A DNA stretch of 64,000 bases, from assembly GCF_019635515.1 (NCBI RefSeq), contig NZ_JAHBZI010000001.1, positions 2,232,001-2,296,000 on the forward strand. The letters are read 5' to 3'. Both the position numbers and the translations under genes were made by a program. Origin of the DNA: Sphingomonas sp. (GTDB taxonomy: Bacteria; Pseudomonadota; Alphaproteobacteria; Sphingomonadales; Sphingomonadaceae). Below are positions 15,770-26,554 of the stretch, one piece after another. The notes beneath the pieces were generated by a model. It saw only the letters and a program-made list of their open reading frames with translations, did no database searches and had not been told where the DNA came from. The first letter of the stretch is position 1. Every line of letters begins with the position of its first letter.

Positions 15770-18769
15770 TCAGAAGGTGAACCGGACGCCCGCCGAGTAT
15801 CGCGGATCGCCCTTGGTCGCGAAAGCGACGTTGCGGTCCGACCGCAGATGTCCGCGGCGGCCTTCACCGGTCAGGTTGATGCCTTCGGCGAACACGGTCA
15901 GTCCGGGGATGAACTCGTAGCTCGCGCTCGCGTCGATCTGCCAATATTTCTCGACGTAGAAGGGATTGGCGCCCGCCCCCGCGAGGAACTGGTCACGCCA
16001 GTTCCAGGCGACGCGCGCCTGAAGTCCGTTCTTGTCGTAGAATGCGACGGCGTTGGCGCTGTCGCTCAATCCGGTCAGCGCGAACTGGGTCGCGCTGGAC
16101 GGCTTGGTATTGTCATACTTCGCGCTGCCATCCACCTTGGTATAGTTGAGGATGACACCGAACCCGGTGTTCCAGAAGTTATGCTGGACCGCGAATTCCC
16201 AGCCATGGAGGTTTTCGGTCTGGCTGTTGTTGACCGGCGTGTTGATCTGGAAGGTCAGCAGCGGATCTTCCGGCAGCGCGAGGATGTTGCCCGTCGTGCA
16301 GCCCGAAGGATCGGTGCCGGTCTTCACGACCGAGCCGGGATAATTGTCGAAGATGTACTGACGAATGCCGCACGTCGTCGCGCCGGCACCCGCCGCCACC
16401 GCCGCATTGTACCGGGGACCGTTGGCGACCGTACGCAGCCCGAAGGCGTTTTCATCGGTCCGGCCCTGCGAGATGAAGTTCGACACATCCTTGTTGAAAT
16501 AGCCGACCGAAATATAGCTGGCCGGCGCGTAGTACCACTCCGCCGAGAAATCGAGATTCTTCGACTTGAAGGGCTTGAGCCCCGGATTGCCCCGGCTGCC
16601 GGTGCCGAAGGCGATGCGGAACTGGTTGTCCAGCGTCAAACCGCCCTGCAGGCTACCATAGTCGGCGCGCGTGATCGTATGGCTGTACGAAGCGCGCAGC
16701 TTGACGTCGCGCATCGGCGAGACATCGAAGTCGACCGAAGGCAGCCAATTCTCATACTCGCCGCGGAACCGCGAGAAGTCCGATTTCCCCGAGAGCTGCA
16801 CGTAGAATTCGTTGGCGGCGTTCCATGACGTGCCATTCGGGATCGGAACCAGAGCCTCCGAATCGATCAGCGTATGCTCATAGCGTCCGCCCGCGACCAG
16901 ATGCGCCGGATTGCCGAACAGATCGAACACCGTCGATACCTGCAGATACGGCGCGAGCGTCTTCTCGCGGATACGGCGGTCGGTGGTGAATTCGGCAAGA
17001 CACGTCCCGGGCGCGGCGACACCCTGCTGCGGACTGCGGCACGTGCCGTACTTGCTGTCGATCAGTCCCACCATCCGCTCGAAATCGAACCGGTAGAAGC
17101 TCTGGATCATCCCCGCGCCAGCACCCTGCACGCCCTTGAACTTGTCGGGCAGCGAGGTCAGCGTGAAGATGTCGTCGGGAATGTCCGAAGCCGGACCGGC
17201 GCCGCTCCAGGTCTCGTTCTGGATGAAGCCGAACGCCGAGCGTACCTTGCTGTCGATATACGACGCGCCGAAATCGATCGAGTCGAGGAAGCCGCCGTCA
17301 TGGTCGTAGCGGCCGCGCAACTGCACCTGGTCGATCTCGTTCTTGAAATAGGCGTTGCGGAACGCATTGCCGGTCGGCGTGATCAGCGAACGGTCCAGCG
17401 GATCGATGCCCGGATGCATGGTGTACGAAATGACCGGCAGGTCGTTTTCGAAATTGATCGTCTGGCTAGCGACGCCGAATACGGCGTTGCCGACCGACAC
17501 GCTGGAGCCGAACTTGTTCGACGGCTTCGATTCCGCGGTCGAGTGATGGGCGTCGAGCTCCATGGTTACCCCGCCCGGGGCATCCCAGCGCAGGTTTCCG
17601 CCAAGCGACTTGTTGATGCTGCGGTTGGCCGTCAGCGCGCCGCTGTACGACAGATCCTTGCGCTCGAGCGCGGCGAAGCGTTCGGTGTAGAATTTCGGGC
17701 CCGCGACCGGCCCGTCGGTCCAGCTGCTGGACGTGTCGGCGTGATTGAACCAGATGCCGACACTGCTGTTGCGCACTTCGACGGTGTTGCGCGAATAGGT
17801 ATAATCGACCGTCGCGGTGAGGTCGTCGACCGGACGGAATTGCAGCACGAGCTGGCCGTTGATGCGCTCGCGATTGATGTCGTTCAGGTCGTAGGAGCCG
17901 TTTTGCGGCACCTGATAGACGTCGTTCGCCTTGGGCCGGTTGGTGATGTTCGCGGCGCGCGCATCGGGCGCCATCGCCAGCGATCCCCAGTTGTTCTCCG
18001 AGCCCAGATAGCCGTCGCGCCAGCCGACATTGGCCTGGTTCACGCTGCCCTTGCGCTTCTGCCACGAACCGTTGATCAGGATGCCGACCTTGTCGTCCAT
18101 GAAGGTCGAGCTGATGATGCCCGAAATCTCCGGGGTGATCGGATTGCCGTCGTTGCGCGACAGATCCATCACACCCTTGATGCCGATGCTGCCGCGGATG
18201 CCCGGATTGTCGAGCGGGCGCGGGGTGCGGATGTTGATCGACGAGCCGATGCCGCCCGACGGAATCGAGGCGCGGCCGGTCTTGTAGACCTCCACGCCCG
18301 CGACGCCTTCCGAGGCGAGGTTGGCGAAGTCGAACGAGCGCGTCGAGGGCGCGCTGCCGCCGTCGCCCAGCGTCGAGGTCGGCATCTGGCGGCCGTTGAG
18401 CGTCACCAGATTATATTCCGGACCGAAGCCGCGGACGGTGACGGTCGAGCCCTCGCCGTTCGAGCGGTCGATCGAAACGCCGGTGATGCGCTGGAGCGAT
18501 TCCGCGAGGTTGGTGTCGGGGAACTTGCCGATATCCTCGGCCGAGATCGCGTCGACCACGCCGTTGGCGTTGCGCTTGATGTCTACCGCCTGGCGCAGCG
18601 ATGCGCGGATACCGGTGACGACGATCTCGCCATCTTGGTCATTGACAGCGTTGTCTGGTGTGGACGCGGTTTGGTCCTGCGCCAATGCGGTGCCCGGCAC
18701 GGTCATAAGCGCCAGCATCGAGGCACCCAGTGCCAGCGATGACATCGAGCGACGGCTAATGCCCCTCAT
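15770..18769 (-). CDS. TonB-dependent outer-membrane receptor, large glycan-type
   Basis: A 999-residue receptor. It has a signal peptide ending TALAQ, then a TonB-box-like [14 protein letters not shown], and a plug domain with [28 protein letters not shown] and [10 protein letters not shown]. The long beta-barrel ends in VRFTF with a terminal phenylalanine. It imports a large ligand across the outer membrane using TonB energy. The plug wording and the neighbours (GH3, MFS carrier, LacI, SapC, halogenases) point to an oligosaccharide or plant glycoside rather than a siderophore. It is divergent from the GH3 gene with two operator candidates in the gap. Confidence 0.95.
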   Translation of the reverse strand: MRGISRRSMSSLALGASMLALMTVPGTALAQDQTASTPDNAVNDQDGEIVVTGIRASLRQAVDIKRNANGVVDAISAEDIGKFPDTNLAESLQRITGVSIDRSNGEGSTVTVRGFGPEYNLVTLNGRQMPTSTLGDGGSAPSTRSFDFANLASEGVAGVEVYKTGRASIPSGGIGSSINIRTPRPLDNPGIRGSIGIKGVMDLSRNDGNPITPEISGIISSTFMDDKVGILINGSWQKRKGSVNQANVGWRDGYLGSENNWGSLAMAPDARAANITNRPKANDVYQVPQNGSYDLNDINRERINGQLVLQFRPVDDLTATVDYTYSRNTVEVRNSSVGIWFNHADTSSSWTDGPVAGPKFYTERFAALERKDLSYSGALTANRSINKSLGGNLRWDAPGGVTMELDAHHSTAESKPSNKFGSSVSVGNAVFGVASQTINFENDLPVISYTMHPGIDPLDRSLITPTGNAFRNAYFKNEIDQVQLRGRYDHDGGFLDSIDFGASYIDSKVRSAFGFIQNETWSGAGPASDIPDDIFTLTSLPDKFKGVQGAGAGMIQSFYRFDFERMVGLIDSKYGTCRSPQQGVAAPGTCLAEFTTDRRIREKTLAPYLQVSTVFDLFGNPAHLVAGGRYEHTLIDSEALVPIPNGTSWNAANEFYVQLSGKSDFSRFRGEYENWLPSVDFDVSPMRDVKLRASYSHTITRADYGSLQGGLTLDNQFRIAFGTGSRGNPGLKPFKSKNLDFSAEWYYAPASYISVGYFNKDVSNFISQGRTDENAFGLRTVANGPRYNAAVAAGAGATTCGIRQYIFDNYPGSVVKTGTDPSGCTTGNILALPEDPLLTFQINTPVNNSQTENLHGWEFAVQHNFWNTGFGVILNYTKVDGSAKYDNTKPSSATQFALTGLSDSANAVAFYDKNGLQARVAWNWRDQFLAGAGANPFYVEKYWQIDASASYEFIPGLTVFAEGINLTGEGRRGHLRSDRNVAFATKGDPRYSAGVRFTF

Positions 18770-18817
18770 ATCTATCTCTCCCTCCCATAATCGACGCGGT
18801 TTCGCCCGCCATCGTCG

Positions 18818-18833
18818 TTGAGAACGTTCACTT
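18818..18833. promoter_or_regulatory. LacI-type operator candidate 1
   Basis: TTGAGAACGTTCACTT, an AACGTT-centred palindrome close to the general LacI/CcpA consensus. It lies 49 bases before the TonB receptor start, on the receptor side of the divergent gap. Its centre is 89 bases from that of operator 2. Confidence 0.6.
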
Positions 18834-18906
18834 CAACCCATTGTCCTACGTTGTCAAGCCCCCTCATTTCGGCCGCATCGGTTGGATTTTCCCTGACAAG
18901 TTCCAA

Positions 18907-18922
18907 TTGTGAACGTTATCAA
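18907..18922. promoter_or_regulatory. LacI-type operator candidate 2
   Basis: TTGTGAACGTTATCAA matches every defined position of the classical LacI-family/cre consensus WTGNNARCGNWWWCAW. It is about 97 bases before the GH3 start, probably overlapping its promoter. A weaker related sequence lies at 18841-18857. Confidence 0.68.
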
Positions 18923-19018
18923 TTTATGCTTCCTAAGTGTCGATACCAGCGAGGATCGCGAGTCGACGCGGCATATGCGGCGGACGGCCAGCGAACGGCG
19001 ACGAGAGGAAGAATCCCC

Positions 19019-21265
19019 ATGAAAAACCTGTGCGCTCTGCTGCTTTCCGCGTCCGCGCTGAGCCTTGCCGCCCCTATCGCGGCGTTCGCGCAGGAATCCG
19101 CGCCGGCTGCCGATCAGGACGCCCGTGCCCGCGCCGATTCGATTGTTGCGCAGATGACACTCGATGAGAAAATCGCATTGGTCCACGGCCTGTTCCCGCC
19201 TTTCGCCAAGGGCAAGACCGCCGAGGATCTGATTCCCTCGGCCGGTCATATCGACGGCATCAAGCGACTCGGCGTGCCGGTCGTCCGCGAGACCGATGCC
19301 TCGTTGGGCGTCGCCAATCAGGTCGAGCAGCGCGCCGGCGATGTCGCCACCGCCCTGCCCTCCAGCCTCGCCACCGCCGCCAGCTTCGATCCCGAAATCG
19401 CCCGCGCCGGCGGTGTGATGATCGGTGCCGAGGCACGGGCCAAACGCTTCAACGTCATGCTCGCCGGCGGCGTCAACCTGACGCGCGATCCGTGGAACGG
19501 GCGAAACTTCGAATATCTGGGCGAGGATCCGCTGCTCGCCGGCACCCTCGCCGGCGCGCAGATCGCCGGCATCCAGTCGAACAAGATCGTCTCGACGATC
19601 AAACATTACGCGCTCAATGCCCAGGAGACCGGCCGCATGGTGCTCGATGCCCGGATCGGCGAGGCGGACCTGCGGATGAGCGACCTGCTCGCCTTCCAGA
19701 TCGCGATCGAGAAGGGCAAGCCCGGCTCGGTCATGTGCGCCTATAACAAGGTCAATGGCGATTGGGCCTGTGAGAATGATTTCCTGCTCAATCAGGTGCT
19801 GAAGCGCGACTGGGGCTATCGCGGCTGGGTGATGAGTGATTGGGGTGGCGTCCATTCCACCGCCAAGGCCGCGAAGGCGGGGCTCGATCAGCAATCGGGC
19901 CAGGAGCTCGACAAGGCGATGTTCTTCTCCGCGCCGCTCAAGGCCGCGGTCCAGTCGGGCGACGTGCCGATGCAGCGCCTCGACGATATGGTCGCGCGCT
20001 ATCTCACCGGCCTGATCGAAACCGGTGCCTATGACGCGCCAGTCCCCGGCAAGGCCGAGACACCGCCCTATGCCCAGCACGCCGAAGTCGCCCAGCGCGT
20101 CGCCGAAGCGGGAATCGTGCTGCTCAAGAACGAGCGCAATCTCCTCCCCCTCGCCCGCACCGCAAGGCGCATCGTTCTCATCGGCGGCGCTGCCGATCTC
20201 GGCGTGCTGTCTGGCGGAGGATCGAGCCAGGTCCGCGGTGTCGGTGGTGCCCCGATCGAGATCCCGCTCAGCCGGGGCGGTTCGGCTTCGTTCGCGCGGA
20301 TCACCTACCATGCCTCCTCGCCACTCGCCGCGCTGCGCAAGGCGCTACCCGGCGTGCAGATCAGCTTCGTCGATGGCCGCAACATGACCGCCACCGCGGC
20401 GGCGGCGAGGAATGCCGATCTCGCTATCGTCTTCGCCACGCAATGGACCACCGAGGCCGATGACGTCGCCGATCTGCGCCTGCCCGATCATCAGGACGCT
20501 TTGATCGCCGCCGTCGCCGCCGCCCAGCCCAATACCGTCGCCGTGCTCGAAACCGGCGGCCCGGTGCTGATGCCATGGGTCGCCCAGGTGCCCGCGGTGA
20601 TCCAGGCCTGGTATCCCGGCCAGCGCGGCGGCGAAGCGCTCGCCAATATCCTGACCGGCAAGGTCAATCCCTCGGGCCGCCTGCCGATCACCTTCCCCGC
20701 CACCGCCGCCCAGCCGCCGCGCCCGCATCCGGTCGGCAAGGACACGCTGTCGTCGCTGGAGGCGGAAGCCGCATCGAACCCCGCCGCCGCGCCCGGCCAA
20801 TATGAGCTCAGGAGCTTCCCGGTCGAATATCAGGAAGGCGCCGATGTCGGTTATCGCTGGTATGAGAAGAAGGGCCAGAAGCCACTCTTCGCATTCGGCC
20901 ACGGGCTCAGCTACACCAGCTTCGGCTATGCCAACCTCCAGGTGACGGGCGGCAAGACGCTCAGCGTCTCGTTCGATGTCACCAACACCGGCAGCCGCGC
21001 CGGCGCCGATGTGCCGCAGGTCTATGTCGCGCGCGACAATGGCACGCCGATGCGCCTCGCCGCCTTCCAGCGCGTCGAACTGAAGCCCGGCGAGACTCGC
21101 CGCCTGACCCTCAATGCCGAGCCGCGCATTCTAGCCGATTATGAAACCAGCCTGCCCGGCTGGCGGATCGTCGGTGGCACCTATCGCGTCGCGGTCGCGC
21201 ACGACGCGGCCGATCGTGGACTTGTCACCACCACCACCCTCGATGAGGCGACGATGAAGCCCTGA
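19019..21265 (+). CDS. Glycoside hydrolase family 3 beta-glucosidase/xylosidase, periplasmic
   Basis: About 748 residues with a signal peptide ending AAFAQ. The GH3 nucleophile is Asp-274 in WVMSDWGG, preceded by KHYALNAQE and MCAYNKVNG. The second alpha/beta domain follows from about residue 370 (EAGIVLLKNERNLLPL), and a fibronectin-III-like C-terminal domain ends the protein. It releases sugar from the non-reducing end of beta-linked oligosaccharides or glycosides. ATG 19019 is preceded by AGAGGAAG and fits the signal peptide. It is divergent from the TonB receptor and followed by an MFS carrier, so import, hydrolysis and uptake are grouped. Confidence 0.93.
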   Translation: MKNLCALLLSASALSLAAPIAAFAQESAPAADQDARARADSIVAQMTLDEKIALVHGLFPPFAKGKTAEDLIPSAGHIDGIKRLGVPVVRETDASLGVANQVEQRAGDVATALPSSLATAASFDPEIARAGGVMIGAEARAKRFNVMLAGGVNLTRDPWNGRNFEYLGEDPLLAGTLAGAQIAGIQSNKIVSTIKHYALNAQETGRMVLDARIGEADLRMSDLLAFQIAIEKGKPGSVMCAYNKVNGDWACENDFLLNQVLKRDWGYRGWVMSDWGGVHSTAKAAKAGLDQQSGQELDKAMFFSAPLKAAVQSGDVPMQRLDDMVARYLTGLIETGAYDAPVPGKAETPPYAQHAEVAQRVAEAGIVLLKNERNLLPLARTARRIVLIGGAADLGVLSGGGSSQVRGVGGAPIEIPLSRGGSASFARITYHASSPLAALRKALPGVQISFVDGRNMTATAAAARNADLAIVFATQWTTEADDVADLRLPDHQDALIAAVAAAQPNTVAVLETGGPVLMPWVAQVPAVIQAWYPGQRGGEALANILTGKVNPSGRLPITFPATAAQPPRPHPVGKDTLSSLEAEAASNPAAAPGQYELRSFPVEYQEGADVGYRWYEKKGQKPLFAFGHGLSYTSFGYANLQVTGGKTLSVSFDVTNTGSRAGADVPQVYVARDNGTPMRLAAFQRVELKPGETRRLTLNAEPRILADYETSLPGWRIVGGTYRVAVAHDAADRGLVTTTTLDEATMKP

Positions 21266-21284
21266 ACTCCCAGCCCCCTGGGAT

Positions 21285-21319
21285 GGCGGCGCCGGGCACG
21301 CGCATTGCCCGGCGCCGCC
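21285..21319 (+). terminator. Strong hairpin between GH3 and MFS genes
   Basis: A perfect 14-base-pair GC-only-rich stem (21285-21298 with 21306-21319) and a 7-base loop, without a T-run. It may reduce read-through from the GH3 gene into the MFS gene or protect the GH3 mRNA end. Confidence 0.5.
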
Positions 21320-21341
21320 GCAACTGGCAGGACTGAGGCCG

Positions 21342-22520
21342 ATGTCCGCCCCCTCGCCTGCCCCCGCGGACGCGCCGCGCTCGACCGGCTTCCTGCTGCT
21401 GTTCGCGCTCGCCAATGCCGGGGCGGTTATCAGCTATCTGCCCCTGCTCACCCTGCTGCTCCCGGCGCGGATCGGCGCCATCGCCGGTGACACCCGCCTC
21501 GACCTGTTCACGATCACGGTGATCGCGGGCGCCGCCGCCGCCAGCCTCTCCAACATCGCCTTTGGCTGGCTCAGCGACCTTTATGGCCGGCGGCGGCGCT
21601 GGGTCGGATTGGGCGTGGTGCTGACCGCCGCCGCCTATGCCGCCATCGCGCTGGCGACGACGCCGGTGACGATCGTCCTCGCGATCATGGCATTCCAGAT
21701 TGCCATCAACGCGTTGCTCGCCCCCTTTCTCGCGATCATGGCCGACGAGATTCCGGACAGCCAGAAGGGCGTCGCCGGCGGTCTGCTCGCTTTCGCCGCG
21801 CCGCTCGCCTCGGCAGTCGGCGCCTTGCTGGTCAGCCTGACGCCCTCCGACACCGTCCGCCTGCTGTTCATCCCCGCCGCCGTGGCATTGTGCGTCGTAC
21901 CACTGCTGCGTACCCGTGCCCGTCCGCTCGTGGCGAAACCCGTGGCGCGGACCCTCGCCCCGCCCCGCGACCTCGCCATCGCCTGGGTCTCGCGGCTGCT
22001 GATCCAGATTTCCGGCGCGGTGCTGTCGCTCTATCTCTTCTATTATTTCCAGAGCCTGGGGCCCCGGCCCGGCCTCGCCGCCAGCGTCGCGCAGGTCTTG
22101 ACCGCGGCCTATGTCCTTTCTCTCCCGATCGCAGTGGTCTCGGGCCGGCTTTCGGACCGGATCGGCCGTCGCAAACCCTTTCTGCTGGGTGCGGCATGCG
22201 CCGCGGCATTGGGCCTCATCGGTATGACCATGACCCGCGATTTCGCCGCCGCGTCGCTGTGCTTCGGACTGTTTCAGATCGGCTCGGCGGTATTCCTCGC
22301 ATTGCACTCGGCCTTCGCGACCCAGCTGTTGCCCGACCCCGATCATCGCGGCCGCGATCTCGGCCTGATCAACCTCACCAACACCTTGCCGTCTCTGCTG
22401 GGGCCTTTGCTGGCCTGGGCGCTGGCGACGCCGCGGGATTTCGATGCGGTGATGCTGGCGCTGGCGGCGCTGGCGATCTGCGGCGGCCTGCTGATCCTGG
22501 CTATTCGCGAGCGGGATTGA
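21342..22520 (+). CDS. Major facilitator superfamily transporter
   Basis: A 392-residue inner-membrane protein with about 12 hydrophobic segments. The loop motif between helices 2 and 3 is FGWLSDLYGRRRRW, and the equivalent loop in the second half is GRLSDRIGRRKPF. Given the upstream glycosidase it probably carries the released mono- or disaccharide into the cytoplasm, although sequence alone does not exclude an exporter. The last 20 bases overlap the convergent acylase gene. Confidence 0.88.
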   Translation: MSAPSPAPADAPRSTGFLLLFALANAGAVISYLPLLTLLLPARIGAIAGDTRLDLFTITVIAGAAAASLSNIAFGWLSDLYGRRRRWVGLGVVLTAAAYAAIALATTPVTIVLAIMAFQIAINALLAPFLAIMADEIPDSQKGVAGGLLAFAAPLASAVGALLVSLTPSDTVRLLFIPAAVALCVVPLLRTRARPLVAKPVARTLAPPRDLAIAWVSRLLIQISGAVLSLYLFYYFQSLGPRPGLAASVAQVLTAAYVLSLPIAVVSGRLSDRIGRRKPFLLGAACAAALGLIGMTMTRDFAAASLCFGLFQIGSAVFLALHSAFATQLLPDPDHRGRDLGLINLTNTLPSLLGPLLAWALATPRDFDAVMLALAALAICGGLLILAIRERD

Positions 22521-24786
22521 GCGTCGTCCGCGTCACGACGCGCGCATCCACCGCCGCCTTGCTGAACAGCATCGGCAGCATCTGCCCTCTGGACCACGGC
22601 CCATAGTGATCGCGATAGTGCCGTGAGCGCGGATCGTTCGATTGTCCCGGCAGATTGAGCATCAACGAATTGTCCCATCCGCCAACATCGATCACCTGCA
22701 AATAGCTCGCCCCGCTGCCGACCTGCGCTCCGCGAATGCCCCGCGCCATGACGGTATAGCTGTCGCCACCCGATTCCTCGCCCTCAATCGCCGGGAAGGC
22801 CGCCGCGATCGCCGGAACGCTCGATAGCGGATGCATGAGGCGAACCCGATGCTGCGCACCCCAGCGCCACGCGGCGGGATCGGGGCCGAGCTTCGTCAGC
22901 GCGCTGTTCCATGCGGTGGCGAGCGCCCGCTCCAGCAGGGCCGGATTGCTTGCCAGCCGTTCCAGCAACACGGAGGGCGCGACGCTGTCGATCAGCCCGC
23001 GCGCACGGGCCGGCACGATCGCCTCGACCATCCTCCCGTTGAGCTCGCGCCATAATATCTCGAACAACGCCGCTGCGCCGCTCGCGGCATCGATGCGGCC
23101 ATCCCAGCCGCGCAGCATCTCCGCCGCCGGACCCGCCTGCCCCGGCAACAGCGCGATCAATTGGCGCGCCGGCGCCGACATCGTATCGTGCTGGAGCGCG
23201 ACGCTGTCGGCCAGGTTATGCTTGGGCTGGCCCGCCAGCACCTCGGCAATCCGCTCGTAGCGATAGGGCTCGCGGAACGAGAAGGCCGGAATGCGGTCGC
23301 GCGGCCAATCCGCCGGCAGATTGTTCTGGTTGGCCGAAGCGAACCAGCCCTTGGCCGGGTTGAATTCGCTCGGCAGTGCGCGGAAATCGCGCATTCCGGT
23401 CCAGTCGTAGCGCCCGTCGCCGGGCACCGGCAGCAGCCCGTCGCCCTTGCGGCGCACCGGCGTGAAGCCGATCACCTGCCAGCCATGATTGCCCTCGACA
23501 TCGGCGTAATGGAAGTTGGTCGGCGAGGGATGGAAGGCGAACGCCGCGCGCAGGCTCTCCCAATCCCGCGCCAGGTTTATCGCGATCATCGCGAACGCGC
23601 CGCTCGCGCCCGGCTGCAGCTCGATCGACGCCAGAGCGGTCGCGCGCCGCCGCGCCGGATCGTGCGAGAGCACCGGCCCATGCACCGAATAGCGCAGCGT
23701 CACCGCTTTCGCCGCCGCGCCTTTGACCGGGATCAGCGTCTCGACCGTCTCGAACCGCTTCCATCCGCCATCATGCCAATATCGTTCGTGATCCTCCGCA
23801 TTAAGAACGAGAACGAACAGATCCTCCTGATCGATATGAAAGTTGGTGCGCCCGAACGCGAAACGGTCGGTATGCCCCTGCATGATCCCCGGCAGGCCCG
23901 GCGCGCCCGCGCCGATCACGTCGAGCCCCGGCGCGGTAAGGTGCGCGACATGCCGGGGGCCGAACCCGCCAATTCCCAGATGCGGGTCGTTGGCGAGGAT
24001 CGGGCGGCCGGTGGCGGTGCGATCCGGCCCCACCGTCCAGGCGTTGCTGCCGGCGTTCGCCCGCTCGACCGGATCGGGCGTCATCGAGGCATAGGGCAAT
24101 CCGCCCAGCCGCAGCACGCCGAGATCGGCATCGGACACCGCCGCCGCATCGAGCCCTTCCGGCACGCTCAGCTTCCACGCCGGGTGCAGCGGCGCGGCGA
24201 TCTCGTCCACTTCGAGCAATCCCATCGCCGCCAGTCGCGCCCGGCGGACCTCATCGCCACTATTCCCGCCCGAAGCCCCGCGCGCCACCACCAGATCGCG
24301 CAGCGCCCAGCGCATCGGACGAATGCCGAGAATGCGATATTCGAGCGGCAGCAGCGCCGGGTTCGCCACGACCTCGTCGATCCGGGCATTGACGCCGGCG
24401 ACATAGGCCCGTGCACAATCGAGATATCGAGCCGGCACCCGCGCCAGCTCGGCATGCACATCGCCGTGATAGTGAAACAGCCGCGCCGCGGCATCGTGCG
24501 CCGCGAACTCCGCACCGAACACCTCGGCGAGCCGCCCCATCTCGCGCCGCTGCGCCAGATCGATCTGAAACAGCCGGTCGCGCGCGACGACATAGCCCTG
24601 CCCGAAATAGGCGTCGGGGATCGACCGCGCCCGGATGTGCGGCACACCATATGGATCGTCGAGAATCTCGATCGATGCCGACAAGCCCGCGCCACCGACC
24701 TGCCGCTGACGCGCCAGCAGTGGCGCGGCGGGCGACAGGAATGTCGCGGCGGACCCGAGCAGGAGCGAGCGGCGGCTGAGCTTCAT
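22501..24786 (-). CDS. Penicillin-acylase family (S45) N-terminal-nucleophile hydrolase, Tat-exported
   Basis: A 761-residue precursor with a twin-arginine signal (SRRSLLLGSAATF). The auto-processing and nucleophile serine is S247 in AGSNAWTVG, where the family usually reads GSNNW. ILANDPHLG follows, and the maturation yields alpha and beta chains. Relatives cleave the acyl chains of penicillin G, cephalosporins, acyl-homoserine lactones or other N-acyl amino acids in the periplasm. The physiological substrate cannot be read from sequence. It converges on the MFS gene and is not clearly part of the glycan operon. Confidence 0.9.
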   Translation of the reverse strand: MKLSRRSLLLGSAATFLSPAAPLLARQRQVGGAGLSASIEILDDPYGVPHIRARSIPDAYFGQGYVVARDRLFQIDLAQRREMGRLAEVFGAEFAAHDAAARLFHYHGDVHAELARVPARYLDCARAYVAGVNARIDEVVANPALLPLEYRILGIRPMRWALRDLVVARGASGGNSGDEVRRARLAAMGLLEVDEIAAPLHPAWKLSVPEGLDAAAVSDADLGVLRLGGLPYASMTPDPVERANAGSNAWTVGPDRTATGRPILANDPHLGIGGFGPRHVAHLTAPGLDVIGAGAPGLPGIMQGHTDRFAFGRTNFHIDQEDLFVLVLNAEDHERYWHDGGWKRFETVETLIPVKGAAAKAVTLRYSVHGPVLSHDPARRRATALASIELQPGASGAFAMIAINLARDWESLRAAFAFHPSPTNFHYADVEGNHGWQVIGFTPVRRKGDGLLPVPGDGRYDWTGMRDFRALPSEFNPAKGWFASANQNNLPADWPRDRIPAFSFREPYRYERIAEVLAGQPKHNLADSVALQHDTMSAPARQLIALLPGQAGPAAEMLRGWDGRIDAASGAAALFEILWRELNGRMVEAIVPARARGLIDSVAPSVLLERLASNPALLERALATAWNSALTKLGPDPAAWRWGAQHRVRLMHPLSSVPAIAAAFPAIEGEESGGDSYTVMARGIRGAQVGSGASYLQVIDVGGWDNSLMLNLPGQSNDPRSRHYRDHYGPWSRGQMLPMLFSKAAVDARVVTRTTLNPARE

Positions 24787-24886
24787 ACCCGCACGCTAAC
24801 CGCGCCGCGCCCGGAACGCGCCATGGCGAGCGCTCGGGCGGTCATAGGCGCAAGCTATGGCCATGGCCCGCGCCCGTCCGGCGTAA

Positions 24887-26554
24887 CTATTCAGTCGTGA
24901 CCGCTCCGATCAATTCGCTGATCTTGGTCGCCAGCCCATCGAGCGAGAAAGGCTTGGTGATCATCGACATGCCCGCACCCAGAAACCCCGAACGAATGGT
25001 CGCGTGCTCGGCATAGCCGGTGATGAACAGGATCGGCAGGTCTGGCCGATGCTCGCGCGCCAGATCGGCAAGCTCGCGTCCGTTCATGCCGGGCATGCCG
25101 ACATCGGAGATCATCAGATCGATGCGCTCCTCCGACGCGAGCAGCGGCACCGCCGCGGTCGGATCGGCAATTTCGATGGCTTCGTAGCGCAGCTCTTCGA
25201 GCACTTCGCGGACCAGCATCCGCACCGCCGGATCGTCTTCCACCACCAGCACCCGCTCGCCATCGCCGCGCGGTGCGGATCCCGGCGAGGCGCAGCGTTC
25301 GGCGAGCGCGGCATCGGTTATCGGCAGATAGAGCTTCACCGAAGTGCCGAGCCCTTGCTGGCTATGGATGCGCACCGCGCCGCCGCTCTGCCGCGCGAAG
25401 CCATAGACCATCGACAGGCCGAGGCCGGTGCCCTGGCCGAGCGGCTTAGTGGTGAAGAACGGGTCGAAGACCTTTTCCAGCAGATCGTCGGGAATGCCGG
25501 TGCCGGTGTCGGACACCGCGACGAGCACATATTTGCCGGCCGCCAGTCCGGCGTTCGACGCGACGGATGTATCGCCAAGATCGGCAAGGCTTGTCTCGAT
25601 CGTCAGCTTGCCGCCCTCCGGCATCGCATCGCGGGCGTTGAGCGCCAGGTTGAGGATCGCGTTCTCGAGTTGATTGGCATCGGCGAGCGCGTTGGGAAGG
25701 CCCGGTTCCAGCGCCAGCGCGAAAGCGATGTTCTCGGGAATCGCGCGCTCGACAAGTTGCGACATCGACTGAATCAGCGCGTTCAGCTCGAGCGGCTGGG
25801 CATCGAGCGACTGGCGGCGCGAGAAAGCGAGCAGTCGTTGCGTCAGCGCCGCCGCGCGATCCGCGGATGTCGTCGCGGCATCCATATACCGGTCGAGATC
25901 GTCCAATCTGCCCGCGGCGATGCGGCGCCGCATCAGATCGAGCGAGCCGATGATACCGGTCAGCATATTGTTGAAATCGTGCGCGATCCCGCCGGTCAGC
26001 TGGCCGACCGCCTCCATCTTCTGGCTCTGGCGCAGCGACGCTTCGGCCCGTTCGCGCTCGGCGGTTTCGTCGCGCAGGCGATTGAGCGCGTCCTCGAGCG
26101 CGGCGGTCCGCTCGCGCACCTGCGCTTCGAGCTGATCGGCGGCGTTGGCGAGCGCGCGCCGCTGACTGTACAGGTCGAAAAAGACGTTAGCCTTGCCGCG
26201 CAGCATTTCGGGTTCGATCGGCTTCTGTATGAAATCGACCGCGCCGGCCTCATAGCCCCGGAAACGCCGCTGAGTATCCGCGCTGCCGGCGGTGAGGAAG
26301 ATGATCGGAACGTGGCGGGTGCGCTCGTTGCCGCGCATGAACTCGGCCAGTTCGAAGCCATCCATCCCCGGCATCTGCACGTCGAGAAGAGCGAGCGCGA
26401 TCTCGTGCTTGAGCAGGAGCTCCAGCGCTTCCTCGCCAGAGCGCGCGCGAAGAAAGCCCAGCCCCTCGCGCCGCAAAAGCGCCTCAAGCGCCACCAGATT
26501 CTCTTCGAGATCGTCGACGATCAGGAAATATATGGTCTCGATGGCGCTGCTCAT
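24887..26554 (-). CDS. REC - histidine kinase - REC hybrid signalling protein
   Basis: About 555 residues, soluble. An N-terminal receiver ([10 protein letters not shown], phospho-acceptor in LLDVQMPG) is followed by a coiled coil (residues about 140-190) and a HisKA domain with the phospho-histidine in [11 protein letters not shown]. Then come an HATPase ([12 protein letters not shown]) and a C-terminal receiver ([22 protein letters not shown]). The start at 26554 overlaps the CheB stop as ATGA. It is the last gene of the CheR-CheB kinase operon. The signal and output are unknown, and no DNA-binding domain is present. Confidence 0.9.
   Translation of the reverse strand: MSSAIETIYFLIVDDLEENLVALEALLRREGLGFLRARSGEEALELLLKHEIALALLDVQMPGMDGFELAEFMRGNERTRHVPIIFLTAGSADTQRRFRGYEAGAVDFIQKPIEPEMLRGKANVFFDLYSQRRALANAADQLEAQVRERTAALEDALNRLRDETAERERAEASLRQSQKMEAVGQLTGGIAHDFNNMLTGIIGSLDLMRRRIAAGRLDDLDRYMDAATTSADRAAALTQRLLAFSRRQSLDAQPLELNALIQSMSQLVERAIPENIAFALALEPGLPNALADANQLENAILNLALNARDAMPEGGKLTIETSLADLGDTSVASNAGLAAGKYVLVAVSDTGTGIPDDLLEKVFDPFFTTKPLGQGTGLGLSMVYGFARQSGGAVRIHSQQGLGTSVKLYLPITDAALAERCASPGSAPRGDGERVLVVEDDPAVRMLVREVLEELRYEAIEIADPTAAVPLLASEERIDLMISDVGMPGMNGRELADLAREHRPDLPILFITGYAEHATIRSGFLGAGMSMITKPFSLDGLATKISELIGAVTTE

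Noticed and set aside
15667..15867. N-terminal extension of the second halogenase-like protein
   Set aside because: The extra frame runs through a perfect hairpin and into the receptor coding region and adds Arg/Ala-rich sequence before the conserved FAD-binding start.
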